DNA from: Deltaproteobacteria bacterium
Lineage (GTDB): Bacteria; Desulfobacterota; DSM-4660; Desulfatiglandales; HGW-15
DNA: 40,117 nucleotides
NCBI GenBank assembly: GCA_019313825.1
Contig: JAFDAM010000018.1
Coordinates: 1 to 40,117 of the forward strand
Reading direction: 5' to 3'
The translations under genes and the position numbers were made by a program. Below are positions 1 to 8,922 of this stretch, piece by piece. The notes beneath the pieces are model-generated. The model was not told where the DNA came from. It saw only the letters and a program-made list of their open reading frames with translations, and made no database searches. How positions within the stretch are numbered: the first letter of the stretch is position 1; every line of letters starts with the position of its first letter.

Positions 1-30
1 ACGCCTCAGTCGTCGCTCCTCGGCGCCTTG

Positions 31-111
31 CATCTAATACCTTGCTGGTGCCCAGGGACAGACCAAAATCCTTTATCCGCATTGATGATGTGGAAATTAG
101 ATGGTGGATTT
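31..111. repeat. 81-bp direct repeat, copy 1
   Basis: This 81-bp block recurs at 38545-38625 in the same orientation with one mismatch (ctggtg against ctggcg). It begins with catctaat and carries the complement attagatg at 96-103, so it can fold. In the other copy ccaaaatcc also pairs with a downstream ggattttgg. It lies in the gene-free leader before the FmdB-type gene. It is probably a small dispersed element; its function is unknown. Confidence 0.85.
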
Positions 112-182
112 GGGCCGTGCACTTATAAAACATTTGACTGAAAATGATTTATTTTGTATTTCAATGAATAGAAGGACTTACC

Positions 183-671
183 ATGCCGATATATGAATTT
201 TATTGCAAAAATTGCCACATGATATTCAATTTCTTATCCAGTTCGGTCAATGTGGATAAAAAACCTGACTGCCCCAAATGCAAGAAAACGAAACTGGATC
301 GCCGTATGTCAACCTTTTCAACACCTCGAAACAGGGGAGAGGAAGAAGATATGCACATGCCGGACATCGACGAATCCAAGATGGAGCAGGCCATGAACCT
401 CCTGGCAAAGGAGGCTGAGCATATGGATGAAGATGATCCGAGGCAGGCCGCCAATATGATGCGGAAGCTTACTGATATGACAGGGCTCAACCTTGGTCCG
501 GGGATGGAGGAGGCCCTGGCCAGGATGGAGACGGGTGAAGATCCGGAACAGATTGAGGCGGAGATGGGAGACCTCCTGGAAGAGGAGGACCCATTCAGCT
601 TTAAAGAAAAATCCCACAAGGGCCCTAAAAAACGTCCGCCAAAAGTGGATGAAAAATTGTATTATCTTTAA
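183..671 (+). CDS. FmdB-family zinc-ribbon protein with acidic C-terminal extension
   Basis: The N-terminus MPIYEFYC is characteristic of the FmdB/CxxC zinc-ribbon family. Cys8/Cys11 and Cys30/Cys33 form the two CxxC knuckles that should bind one zinc. Family members are small putative regulators, and the exact role is usually unproven. After about residue 50 comes an acidic, Met- and Glu-rich stretch (about 55-140) and a basic tail, so at 162 aa the protein is longer than the common 70-110 aa forms. The start has an AAGGA-like site about 8 nt upstream. It stands alone on the plus strand, facing the minus-strand UPF0280 gene. No regulated target can be inferred. Confidence 0.85.
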   Translation: MPIYEFYCKNCHMIFNFLSSSVNVDKKPDCPKCKKTKLDRRMSTFSTPRNRGEEEDMHMPDIDESKMEQAMNLLAKEAEHMDEDDPRQAANMMRKLTDMTGLNLGPGMEEALARMETGEDPEQIEAEMGDLLEEEDPFSFKEKSHKGPKKRPPKVDEKLYYL

Positions 672-722
672 AAAAATTCGGAATCCTGACTTGGTCCCGC
701 CTAGGTATAGAATCAAAAACTG

Positions 723-795
723 GATGCTGGATGCTGGATACCGGATGCTTGAACTGGTTCTTATATCTGCCATCGAGTATCCAGTAACCAGCATC
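723..795. repeat. GGATGCTGGAT-type inverted repeat
   Basis: Arms 723-741 and 777-795 are complementary at about 16 of 19 positions and consist of gatgctgg/ctggatac units. A related tactggatgctggat unit lies at about 27458-27475 between livM and livH. It sits between the convergent FmdB-type and UPF0280 genes and could act as a bidirectional transcript end, but it lacks a clear T-tract. It is best described as a dispersed hairpin repeat. Confidence 0.6.
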
Positions 796-868
796 ACAAG
801 CAATATAGTGCAATTAACAGTGGTCATTGAAAAAACCTTCTGAATAATCCGGATTTGATTTAATGCGA

Positions 869-1597
869 CTACAGCCCCACCAGCTCTATATCCCCCCATG
901 TGGCCATGCTGTCACCCAAAATCACGACGCCTCCCAGAAGATCCGTTATTCCATCGGCCCATTCTTTAACTCTCTCCAGGTCCTTTTTCTCCCTTATCCT
1001 GTTTCCCAGGGCTGTTGCCGCGCCGTCCGCCAGGAGAGCGGATGGGGATAGGAGGCAGACCACATCAGCCGCGCCCATGCTCAGGGAATGACCCACGGTC
1101 CCGGAAGATGAACATATGCCCAGAGGCATCTGTCCTGTGGGGATCATAAGGCCGATCTTTTCACTCAATGGAGACTCTCCCGCGAAGACAGAGACAGTTA
1201 CCGGCCTATTAACCCTTAAAAAGATATCACCGCCGTTCTCGACAATAACCTGATCCGTCGATCCGAGAAGACCCTCTGCAACAGACTGGGCGACGGCCCC
1301 GGCTACAGAGGCCATGGGCCCCACTCCCACGGTCCTTGTGGCCCGGATCATCTCTTGCACCATGGGCGGAGCATATGGGTCTTCCGGATATGGTTGAAGG
1401 GTGTTTTTAAATTCCGGATTGGACCGGATATAGCTTTCAAGATGGTTCCTGCAGTCAAAGACCAGGTCTCTTGTCTCCTTTTCAAGATCCCGGTCAGAGC
1501 TTACCCAAAGATCCGTCTCTTTAACCGCCACATTAAAAGATACCAGGTCTCCGGCATTGACCCTTTTCCTGTAAATACGTTCCTTATATTCCGTCAT
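869..1597 (-). CDS. UPF0280 family protein (ApbE-like fold)
   Basis: The 242-aa protein has full UPF0280 length. It has the conserved RATRTVGVGPMASVAGAVAQ segment (about residues 85-104), then ENGGDIF and SSSGTVGHS motifs typical of this ApbE-superfamily group found in archaea and anaerobic bacteria. The ApbE superfamily relates to flavin transfer, but UPF0280 proteins have no settled reaction. No signal peptide or membrane segment is visible, so it is probably cytoplasmic. It lies downstream of the acyl-CoA ligase gene on the same strand, but 445 bp of repeat-rich DNA separate them, so a shared transcript is doubtful. Confidence 0.85.
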   Translation of the reverse strand: MTEYKERIYRKRVNAGDLVSFNVAVKETDLWVSSDRDLEKETRDLVFDCRNHLESYIRSNPEFKNTLQPYPEDPYAPPMVQEMIRATRTVGVGPMASVAGAVAQSVAEGLLGSTDQVIVENGGDIFLRVNRPVTVSVFAGESPLSEKIGLMIPTGQMPLGICSSSGTVGHSLSMGAADVVCLLSPSALLADGAATALGNRIREKKDLERVKEWADGITDLLGGVVILGDSMATWGDIELVGL

Positions 1598-1778
1598 GAA
1601 AATAACCCTTAACTACCGCGGATCTTGCGAGCTAGTGTCTTGTAACGCATCTTTATACACTTACTACAGGTTTGTAGGAATATTGATAAATCCATATCCA
1701 TCTAAGTTTCCCCCCGCACCACGGGGTAAGAAGGACGTGGTATTTTAAACAACCCAAAGGAGTGTGTTTGCCAAAGGA

Positions 1779-1960
1779 GGTAATGGCTGTCTCTTCAGGG
1801 TGATATCTTTTTGAAAATCCACTCTCCTCTGCAGTGGTCAAATATTTGGGTTTTATGCCTCTGAATCCCTTGAAATCTGCAACTGACTTGGTAAAACCCA
1901 AATATTGACCACTTCCTCTAAAGGTAGTAGATATCACCTTGAAGAGATGGGCATTGCCGG
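1779..1960. repeat. Large imperfect palindrome (MITE-like)
   Basis: Two nested pairs of arms are visible. gtggtcaaatatttgggtttt (1834-1855) pairs with 1892-1912 (one base gap), and tctcttcagggtgatatct (1790-1808) pairs with 1929-1947 (one mismatch). The element fills most of the 445-bp gap between the acyl-CoA ligase and UPF0280. The 94-aa minus-strand ORF across it (1653-1937) shows no recognisable family and is taken as spurious. Confidence 0.75.
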
Positions 1961-2042
1961 GTTAGATTGCTCCTTTCAGGCAATACCCTCTAACTCTCCC
2001 CATAGGATAATAAATGATACGAGGCTCAAAGCAGGGGCGAGA

Positions 2043-4169
2043 TTACGCGGGGACCTTTGTCAAAAGGATCCTGCTGTCAGCCACCACACACCCATCCCCC
2101 TCAGGATAGACAATCAGAGGATTGATATCCATCTCCGCGATCTCCGGGTGGTCGCTGACCATCTGGGAAAGTCTCAGGAGACAATCCCGGATTGCGTCGA
2201 CATCTGAAGGGGGAGCACCGCGGACCCCCTTGAGCACACTGTATGCCCTGATGCCCTTAATCATTAGCTCCGCGCTTATTTCCCACATGGGAGCCAGCCC
2301 GAAGGTCACGTCTTTCAAGATCTCGACAAATGTTCCGCCAAGTCCGAACATACAGACCGGACCAAACATGGGGTCTCTGGTGGCCCCCAGGATCACTTCC
2401 ACACCGCGTCTCGCCATCCTCTCCATGATGACACCGTCAATCCGTGCCGAGGGATTATATCTCCGCGCGTTTTCAGTAATCTTTTCATAGGCCTCTTGAG
2501 CTGCTTCTTTTGTCTTGATATTCAGCAGGACGCCTCCCGCGTCAAGTTTGTGGACAATGTCAGGAGACGATATCTTCATTACCACCGCAGATCCTATCTC
2601 ATCAAACACCCTATCCGCCTGTGTTAAATCTTCAATAAGAAGATTCTTTAAGACCGGAAATCCGTAACACTGAAGAAGATCGTTTGCCTCTCTTTCAGAC
2701 ATGAAATAGGTATCCCTGTCCTTGAGCCTCCTTTTTATGATCTCAGAGGCGGTATCCCGGTCAGCAGCCATTCTTCGCACCTTTTTCTTGTCGAGACCCA
2801 TTAGTTCTCCGTACCTGACCATCGCGGCCATGGCCCTTACGGCTGCTTCGGGAAAGGGATAATTGGGGATGCCGTGCTTCTCCAGATATTTGACGCCCTC
2901 GGACACGTCCAGAATACCCATAAAAGAACAGAGTACGGTTTTATCGATGCCCTCCACAACACGAGGTACGATCTCGGCCGTCTCCAACGGGGCATACATG
3001 GCCTGGGGACTCAGGATCACGATGGCCCCGTCCACGTTCTCGTCCATAAGGGTACAGCGAAGAGCGGCCTCATAACGCTCGTATGTGGCATCACCGATCA
3101 GATCAACGGGATTATTTATACTTGCGGTCGGCGGAAGGTTCTCTTTCAGCTCCTGTTTTGTCTCTTCCGACAGGGATGCGATTTCCAGGTTATGCCGGAT
3201 GGCCGCGTCAGTAGCCATTATGCCCGGTCCTCCGGCATTAGTGACTATGGCTATACGGTTTCCCTTGGGTACCGGCTGCTTTGAAAAGGCGACGGCATAG
3301 TTGAAAAGCTCGTTAATCCCTTCCACCCTCTGGATACCGCTCTGCCTGAATATGGCGTCATAGGCGTTATCAGAACCTGCCAATGAACCGGTGTGCGATG
3401 CAGCAGCCCTTGCCCCCTCGGGAGAACGGCCGGACTTGATGGCGAGCATGGGTTTATGGGACGTCCACGTGATCTCCCGGGCGGTCTCTAAAAACTCCCG
3501 GCCGTTGGTGATGTCCTCCAGATACATGAGGATAACGTCCGTATCAGGATCTTTTTCAAGATAACGCAAAAGGTCAATCTCGTTCACATCGGCCTTATTC
3601 CCGAAGCTGATAAATTTCGAGAATCCGATATCCCTTCCCTCCGCATAATCGAGAACCGCGGTACAAAGGGCTCCGGACTGTGAGATAAACGCGATGTTTC
3701 CGCTCTTCGGCATCTTCTGGGAAAAACTTGCGTTCATCCTGACGCCTTCATTATTATTGATGATCCCGAGGCAGTTGGGGCCCACCAGACGAATACTATA
3801 CTTCCGGACTACATCCTTCAGCTCGTTTTCCCGCTCTATGCCATGACCGCCGATCTCCTTAAAGCCGGCAGTAATGATAATGGCCCCTTTGACCTTCTTC
3901 TTACCTGCCTCCTCCATGATCCTGGATACCATATCAGCAGGTACGATAATGATTGCCATGTCCACTTCATCCGGTATCTCTTGCAAACGTGGATACGCCT
4001 TCACGCTCTGGACCGACCTTGCCTTCGGATTGACAGGATAGAGGACCCCCTGATACCCCGCGTCAAGGATATTTCGAAACACGGAACGCCCGACGCTACT
4101 GGGCCGGTTAGTCGCCCCTACCACGGCTATTGACCTCGGACTCATAATAGATTCGATATTTTTGATCAT
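2043..4169 (-). CDS. ADP-forming acetate/acyl-CoA ligase, fused alpha-beta subunits
   Basis: The 708-aa protein has the full layout of single-chain NDP-forming acyl-CoA synthetases. A CoA-binding Rossmann domain begins at SPRSIAVVGATN. Succinyl-CoA-synthetase-like domains carry GPNCLG (about 130) and SHTGSLAG with the expected phospho-histidine at His259. A C-terminal ATP-grasp domain covers about 480-705. The family interconverts acyl-CoA, ADP and Pi with the free acid, CoA and ATP, conserving energy in anaerobes; some relatives instead carry an acetyltransferase domain, which is absent here. The substrate acid is unknown. The gene is monocistronic by position, with repeat-rich DNA on both sides. 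The Shine-Dalgarno (GGGGTCG) is modest. Confidence 0.9.
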   Translation of the reverse strand: MIKNIESIMSPRSIAVVGATNRPSSVGRSVFRNILDAGYQGVLYPVNPKARSVQSVKAYPRLQEIPDEVDMAIIIVPADMVSRIMEEAGKKKVKGAIIITAGFKEIGGHGIERENELKDVVRKYSIRLVGPNCLGIINNNEGVRMNASFSQKMPKSGNIAFISQSGALCTAVLDYAEGRDIGFSKFISFGNKADVNEIDLLRYLEKDPDTDVILMYLEDITNGREFLETAREITWTSHKPMLAIKSGRSPEGARAAASHTGSLAGSDNAYDAIFRQSGIQRVEGINELFNYAVAFSKQPVPKGNRIAIVTNAGGPGIMATDAAIRHNLEIASLSEETKQELKENLPPTASINNPVDLIGDATYERYEAALRCTLMDENVDGAIVILSPQAMYAPLETAEIVPRVVEGIDKTVLCSFMGILDVSEGVKYLEKHGIPNYPFPEAAVRAMAAMVRYGELMGLDKKKVRRMAADRDTASEIIKRRLKDRDTYFMSEREANDLLQCYGFPVLKNLLIEDLTQADRVFDEIGSAVVMKISSPDIVHKLDAGGVLLNIKTKEAAQEAYEKITENARRYNPSARIDGVIMERMARRGVEVILGATRDPMFGPVCMFGLGGTFVEILKDVTFGLAPMWEISAELMIKGIRAYSVLKGVRGAPPSDVDAIRDCLLRLSQMVSDHPEIAEMDINPLIVYPEGDGCVVADSRILLTKVPA

Positions 4170-4239
4170 AACGACCCCGCTGAAATATGATTAAACGCGC
4201 AGTTCGATCTTCTTTTTAATAAAGACATCATATCATTTC

Positions 4240-4409
4240 GTTATTCAGCCTCGTTCAGACCGGATAATATCCGAGGAAGCCCCCCGTCCGCCTCCTCCGG
4301 CTCCATGTGGATGCACTGCACATAATGGCAGTTCGACCATGAAAAGAGACCCCCACCGGCCATTAACTTCCATATGCCGGCATTGCAAAATCCTAACCGG
4401 ACATTACTG
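4240..4409. repeat. Half copy of a TIR element (related to 36082-36388)
   Basis: The right end gcaaaatcctaaccggacat matches the terminal inverted repeat of the 307-bp element at 36082-36388. The remainder is roughly the reverse complement of that element's left half, including the cctcgttcagaccgg and gtccgcctcctccggct blocks. The opposite terminus is missing, so this is a deleted or half element. It starts about 70 bp upstream of the acyl-CoA ligase start codon. Confidence 0.75.
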
Positions 4410-4468
4410 ATTATGGGTTATTCTATCGTCAAAACTGTGCTATCTGAATAGTATATAATTAGTGACTA

Positions 4469-4668
4469 TTCATGTTCAAGGTTCAAGGTTCAAGTTAAAC
4501 TGTTGAAAGAGGGGTTGAATTCAGAGACGAATACCGATTTCATCCGGTTTTTACGATACACCAAGCGGTTTTGCACGGAAAAGCAACAGCATACTCTATG
4601 TCGCTCTGGAAATATGAAAAGCGCAATGTAATCAACCGTGAACTGTGAACCGTGAACCGTGAACCTGA
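4469..4668. repeat. Inverted GAAC-repeat element
   Basis: The left arm contains tandem gttcaag units, and the right arm contains tandem gtgaacc units reading as its approximate complement, ending atgaat/ctgaat. The arms bracket about 140 bp without a recognisable gene. Such gaac-rich tandem arms look like a non-autonomous mobile or slippage-prone element; no transposase is present. Confidence 0.55.
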
Positions 4669-4679
4669 ATACACAATTC

Positions 4680-4854
4680 TAATTAGTGTTCATCCAAAAA
4701 CATTTGTTTTTAGATTCATGCTATCAGTCCCGCTACAGCGGGACATTCAGCCGTCAGCAAAAAGCATTTCATTACAAGGGATTTGGCTGATCGCTGACCG
4801 CTGAGAGCTGAACGCTCCATCCAGATTTTATTATTTCTGGATGGACACTAATTA
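4680..4854. repeat. 175-bp MITE-like element, TIR TAATTAGTGTYCATCCA
   Basis: taattagtgttcatcca (4680-4696) is the inverted match of 4838-4854 with one mismatch. The interior has a tcccgctacagcggga hairpin and no ORF. Its size, perfect-ended TIRs and lack of coding capacity fit a miniature inverted-repeat element. Confidence 0.7.
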
Positions 4855-4929
4855 ACATGATATGTTTAATTTTTCAATTTAGATCCAACCCGCAGGATCA
4901 TGGCCGACATTATATTGCAGAAATTATAA

Positions 4930-5202
4930 TACCTTAATTTTGCACCAAGTATCGTAGCGAGGCGCCGAAAGCCTTGTATTTAAAGCGAAGTTGGAGTGAT
5001 TTTGACCCGCAAGCATATTATCCATATGGTGAGGATCAAAATCATGAAACGAGCTTTAAAGATAAGGCGCTTCAAGCCGCAGTAGATAGTTGATTTTGAC
5101 CCGCAAGCATATTATCCATATGGTGAGGATCAAAATCATGAAACGAGCTTTAAAGATAAGGCGCTTCAAGCCGCAGTAGATAGTTGGTGCAAAATTCAGG
5201 TA
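4930..5202. repeat. 273-bp TIR-bounded element with a perfect 94-bp tandem duplication
   Basis: The termini taccttaattttgcacca (4930-4947) and 5185-5202 are inverted copies with one mismatch. Inside, 4998-5091 is repeated without change at 5092-5185. Each unit can fold, because gattttga near its start pairs with tcaaaatc. The right end stops about 22 bp before the enoyl-CoA hydratase start codon, so the element separates that gene from any older promoter. Confidence 0.85.
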
Positions 5203-5224
5203 ATATACTTAAAGAGGGAGATTA

Positions 5225-5590
5225 ATGATGGCTGAACCTGTTAGGTTAGAGATTACCGAAGGTATTGCCAGGTTAACACTGAACCGGCCGGAGGTATATA
5301 ACGCGTTAAACATGGAGCTGCTCAATTCCCTGTCAGAAAGGCTCATTGAGCTTACAGGGGACCGGACCGTTATTGCCGTCGTCATTACTGGTGAGGGCAA
5401 GGCATTCTGTGCCGGAGGCGATCTAAGATGGGTGTCTGATTCCGACAAGAATAATGGCGCCGCGCTATATGACCTGGCAGCAAAATTCCATCAGTCCATA
5501 CTCGAGATACGCCGTATGCCTAAACCTGTAGTCGCGGCCATTAACGGCTTTGCGGCAGGCTCAATTATTTTATCGTCCAAGCGGCGATGA
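5225..5590 (+). pseudogene. Enoyl-CoA hydratase/isomerase, C-terminally truncated
   Basis: Residues 1-113 are a normal crotonase N-terminus: LTLNRPEVYNALN, the first oxyanion-hole segment GKAFCAGGDLRW, then KPVVAAINGFAAG. The family continues with a Gly-rich turn and about 145 more residues, but here the frame runs into SIILSSKRR and stops at 121 aa. The missing part includes the second oxyanion-hole region and catalytic acid, so activity is not expected. The break falls where the antisense nucleotidyltransferase fragment begins. An AGAGGGAG site precedes the ATGATG start. It is probably a relic of a beta-oxidation gene. Confidence 0.8.
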
Positions 5591-5802
5591 TATGCATCGA
5601 TCGACTTGAGGAAGGCGAGCAATTTGCCAATATTATCGGCTGTTTGGCGATGAACGATGTCCACGTCAATTGTTGTGATTGGTGACCCTCGCACGACGGC
5701 TGCAAGGCCGCCTACTAAAATAAACTCAATTCCAGCATCGGTAAGACCTTCAAGAAGTGCGCTTAGGCCTGCGTTTTCGGGTTTTTCTTTGTCGGAAGGC
5801 AC
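5491..5802 (-). pseudogene. Nucleotidyltransferase-fold protein, C-terminally truncated
   Basis: The GIEFILVGGLAAVVRGSP and TIDVDIVHR motifs match small minimal-nucleotidyltransferase-fold proteins (GG followed by an acidic D-x-D pair). Homology ends at RRLDDKIIEP; the last 20 or so residues are the reverse strand of the enoyl-CoA hydratase. The start is GTG, with a good GGAGCTGAGGG site directly upstream. It overlaps the end of the 104-aa ORF by about 50 bp, suggesting translational coupling. Catalytic residues of the N-terminal lobe remain, but the C-terminal half is gone. Confidence 0.7.
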
Positions 5803-6064
5803 CCCTCAGCTCCTGAATTGTATGCACAGCATTATCATTGGCCAATAGGCGTTCCTCGGCTGACATCTTGAGAAACATGGCAATCAAACCTTTATCGACC
5901 CCTGATTGGCGTTTATCCTCTTTTATCACTATTAAACCTTTACCTCTTCGCCTAGCATATGCTGACATGTCGTTGAGAAACACAACAGGGCAATGATCAA
6001 TGTCCAGCGCTTTGTTGGGAGCGGGATTCAGGTAATAGATATCAAATCCCTGCGCACGTTTCAA
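5750..6064 (-). CDS. Hypothetical protein upstream of the nucleotidyltransferase
   Basis: I do not recognise a family. The 104-aa ORF has a basic tail and a helical C-terminal segment (SAEERLLANDNAVHTIQEL). It overlaps the nucleotidyltransferase start, so the two are probably one unit. The ORF opens with TTG and lies only 23 bp from the MFS stop codon; its own 5' end may also be cut. The overlap with a strongly Shine-Dalgarno-led gene supports real coding, but function is unknown. Confidence 0.5.
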   Translation of the reverse strand: MKRAQGFDIYYLNPAPNKALDIDHCPVVFLNDMSAYARRRGKGLIVIKEDKRQSGVDKGLIAMFLKMSAEERLLANDNAVHTIQELRGAFRQRKTRKRRPKRTS

Positions 6065-6087
6065 CTCTCAATCCCAGGCCTCTTTCT

Positions 6088-7326
6088 CTATCCGGCAGAG
6101 CAGCGCCGTATGGGTCCTAATATGGAGCTTAATATGACGCCCATGACACTGATTGCCAGGCATATCAGAAAGGCCCCCTGATAGCTGCTGGTCAGGTCAA
6201 ATATCCATCCGGCCACGAAAGGGCCTATGGCCTCTCCGATAGTTCCCCAAAGAAACGTAACCGCAAAGATGGCCCCGTGAGAACTGAGGCCGAACAGTTC
6301 CGCCACCGCGGGTGATACAAGGGGCGACAAGGAACCGTAGCTGAAACCGAATACTATGCCGAACAGATAAAGCATCCAGGAATTGCCCGATATCATGAGC
6401 CATACGATGGAGGCCGCCATAATGGCGAAACTGAGCATAAGGGCCTTCCTGTTCCCTATCATGTCGGAAAAACCGCCCATAGCGGCCCTCCCCACGATAC
6501 TTGCACCGCCGATAAGGACAAGGATGCGTGTGGCGCTTGAGGCAGGCATGCCCATCCCTGTGGCATGGATCACTATATGAACCATGATGACACCAATAAC
6601 GAGCCATAGACAGAATGAGACGCCGCTCAGAAGCCACAACTGCATTGTATGTATGGCCTCCTTAAGAGAATACCCGCCATTGTTCATGACAACGCTCTCG
6701 GCCTCATTATCAGCCCCATACGGCAGTTGACCCACCTTGGCCGGTTCCGCTTTCAGAAACTGGGCCGCAAGTATGATCAATACAAAGGCTGCCATACCCG
6801 TCACACCATAGGCAAGGCGCCAACCGTATGTCGCTATGAGCCATCCGGCAATTGGGGGAATGATTAATGTGCCCATGCCGTTACCGTTTAATACGATGCC
6901 GGTCATCAGGCCCCTTCTCTTGACAAACCACCTGGGTACGATGGAGTTAGCTGGTACCCAAGTGGCGCTCATGCCGATACCTATGATTACGCCGTAAACC
7001 AGATACAGCTGCCATAGGGCACTTATCCGGGTCATCAGGAGGAGGCCCGTGCCTAACAAAAGGCCGCACCCGGATATGACGACCCTGGGTCCATACCTGT
7101 CCGTGAGCCGTCCCACACCAAGGCCGAAAGGCCCCATGACCAGGAATGCGATCGAATAGGCCCCGGAGGTCATGGCCCTTGTCCAGCCGAATTCCTCTAA
7201 CATGGGCTCAAAGAAGACCCCAAAGCTCAGGAATATGCCCCACGAGAGCAGCATGACAACGAATACGAGAACAACAATCACATAGCCATAGAAGAATCGC
7301 GGATCCTGCTTTTCTATTGTCTGCAA
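6088..7326 (-). CDS. MFS transporter, monocarboxylate/oxalate-formate antiporter type
   Basis: The 412-aa polytopic protein has about 12 predicted membrane segments. It has the MFS loop motif GRLTDRYGPRVV between helices 2 and 3 and an IVPRWFVKRRGLMTG segment typical of OFA/MCT-like carriers, which move small carboxylates such as oxalate, formate, lactate or pyruvate. It sits in the inner membrane. The start is TTG, supported by AAGGAGGG 8 nt upstream; the nearby ATG is out of frame. The C-terminus (GPIRRCSAG) is short, and the next minus-strand ORF begins 23 bp later at a possible junction. Substrate is not deducible. Confidence 0.85.
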   Translation of the reverse strand: MQTIEKQDPRFFYGYVIVVLVFVVMLLSWGIFLSFGVFFEPMLEEFGWTRAMTSGAYSIAFLVMGPFGLGVGRLTDRYGPRVVISGCGLLLGTGLLLMTRISALWQLYLVYGVIIGIGMSATWVPANSIVPRWFVKRRGLMTGIVLNGNGMGTLIIPPIAGWLIATYGWRLAYGVTGMAAFVLIILAAQFLKAEPAKVGQLPYGADNEAESVVMNNGGYSLKEAIHTMQLWLLSGVSFCLWLVIGVIMVHIVIHATGMGMPASSATRILVLIGGASIVGRAAMGGFSDMIGNRKALMLSFAIMAASIVWLMISGNSWMLYLFGIVFGFSYGSLSPLVSPAVAELFGLSSHGAIFAVTFLWGTIGEAIGPFVAGWIFDLTSSYQGAFLICLAISVMGVILSSILGPIRRCSAG

Positions 7327-7493
7327 GTCATGCCCTCCTTATGCGGGCTCGTCCGCCTCTGGCGGATTAAAACCCAGTCGTAGATTTCAACGTAATCACA
7401 TATTACCCAGCCACAGTTCCAAAACCATAAATAATATCACAAGCTTTCAGATAACACTCATTATTTCAGATATCTGCAAAGTATCAAACCCGA

Positions 7494-8816
7494 CTATCTC
7501 ACTTGCAAATCAACCTTACCTCCGGTTGCAGAAAAAGCATAATATAACGGCACAAAGGAGATACGCTCTTCAGCTAATTCCCTATAGGGCCCTGTGGAAA
7601 AAACGATCCCCTTCGGGCAGTTCTGATAGGTCTTTAAAAAGAGGTGCAGGCTTTTAAGTCTCCCGGAAGGTCCGCTTTTTACCTCAACCGGATAGATTTT
7701 TCCGTCAATAATAGCCAGATAATCGACTTCCGCCGAACTGCTTTTTGCTCGTCTTGACCAGTAATAAAGGTTGTCATTTTGGGACAAAAGCATCTCCTGG
7801 CCGACAAATTGTTCTGCCATACCGCCTTGATAAATACCGAGTAATTCCGCTTTTTGGTATTCGACATCTATAGGCATCCCTGTAAGATAACGCATTAGAC
7901 CTATATCCACCATCAGGCCTTTGAATACTTTATCGGAAGATGAAGCGCCAAGGGGAAGGCCTGAAGGGTCAGCAGAAGGGATCTTCGTAATAATCTTTGC
8001 CATGGTAAGCAGATCAAATGCTTTTTTTAAAGTCGGGTTTGAAAAGCCCGTAGTGAGTCTTGAATATTTTATCTGCTGTCCCACGTTTTGTGATATGGAT
8101 GTTAATGCTGAGTTCAGACAATCTTTGTTTACCTGCGGACGGTATTTCGCGAAATCCATACGATAGGTTTCACAGATCTCGGCCTGAACCTCAAATGCCT
8201 CCTGCATGGATCCTGATTCTACAAAAGAGAGGACACTTTCCGGCATACCACCAATAAAAAAATATCTCCGGAGTTCTTCACACAGAAACTCATGCACTGA
8301 CTCTGAAACCGCTTTTGGGGGTTCAAGAAGGATTCCTGCTGCTTCGTTATGACCGATTGCTAAAAGATATTCAACAAAGCTAAGGGGGTATAGTTGGACG
8401 AACTGTATCCTTCCAACAGGGAATGAGATATCTTTCATGGCAAATTCAAGGAGAGAACCCGCTGCAATCACATCCAGATCAGGCATCTCCTCATACAAGT
8501 AACGAAGGGCGGTAATTGCCCTTGGACATGCCTGAATTTCATCGATAAAAAGCAGGGTTCTCCCAGGTTGAATTTTCTGTCTGAGGAGGATTTCCAGATC
8601 TGCGATGATCTGCTTAGCGTCTAATTTGCCGCTAAATATGCGATGCAACTCCGGGTTTCGTTCCAGATCCGCCAGCACGAACATATCGAAATGGTTCTCC
8701 CCAAAAGACCTTATTGAATAGGTCTTACCAACCTGCCTGGCGCCACGGACTATAAGAGGTTTTCGTCGCTTACGATGTTTCCATTTTAATAATTCCTGAT
8801 CGATGAAGCGTTTCAT
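7494..8816 (-). CDS. AAA ATPase with DUF4143 and C-terminal nuclease-like domain
   Basis: Walker A GARQVGKT (residues 25-32) and Walker B LLFIDE (88-93) lie in an N-terminal AAA_14-type domain. The middle is DUF4143, and the C-terminus carries EVDYLAIIDGKIYPVEVKSG, which resembles a PD-(D/E)xK core. Length (440 aa) is typical for this widespread family, which is often scattered in accessory DNA; its role is not established, and stress, defence or mobile-element links have been suggested. The stretch 7327-7493 upstream of the MFS holds only a short hairpin (tccgcc/ggcgga). It appears complete and single-gene. Confidence 0.9.
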   Translation of the reverse strand: MKRFIDQELLKWKHRKRRKPLIVRGARQVGKTYSIRSFGENHFDMFVLADLERNPELHRIFSGKLDAKQIIADLEILLRQKIQPGRTLLFIDEIQACPRAITALRYLYEEMPDLDVIAAGSLLEFAMKDISFPVGRIQFVQLYPLSFVEYLLAIGHNEAAGILLEPPKAVSESVHEFLCEELRRYFFIGGMPESVLSFVESGSMQEAFEVQAEICETYRMDFAKYRPQVNKDCLNSALTSISQNVGQQIKYSRLTTGFSNPTLKKAFDLLTMAKIITKIPSADPSGLPLGASSSDKVFKGLMVDIGLMRYLTGMPIDVEYQKAELLGIYQGGMAEQFVGQEMLLSQNDNLYYWSRRAKSSSAEVDYLAIIDGKIYPVEVKSGPSGRLKSLHLFLKTYQNCPKGIVFSTGPYRELAEERISFVPLYYAFSATGGKVDLQVR

Positions 8817-8922
8817 TTAGTCAAATATCCTTTAACAATATGAAGAAATACGGGAGATTAATAGATAGATTAAAAATTACAAGGGTAGTATAAAGGAAAT
8901 AATTTAAAAAGGAAAGGTTTAT

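Noticed and set aside
1653-1937. 94-aa minus-strand ORF
   Set aside because: It spans both arms of the 1779-1960 palindrome and shows no family resemblance; open by chance.
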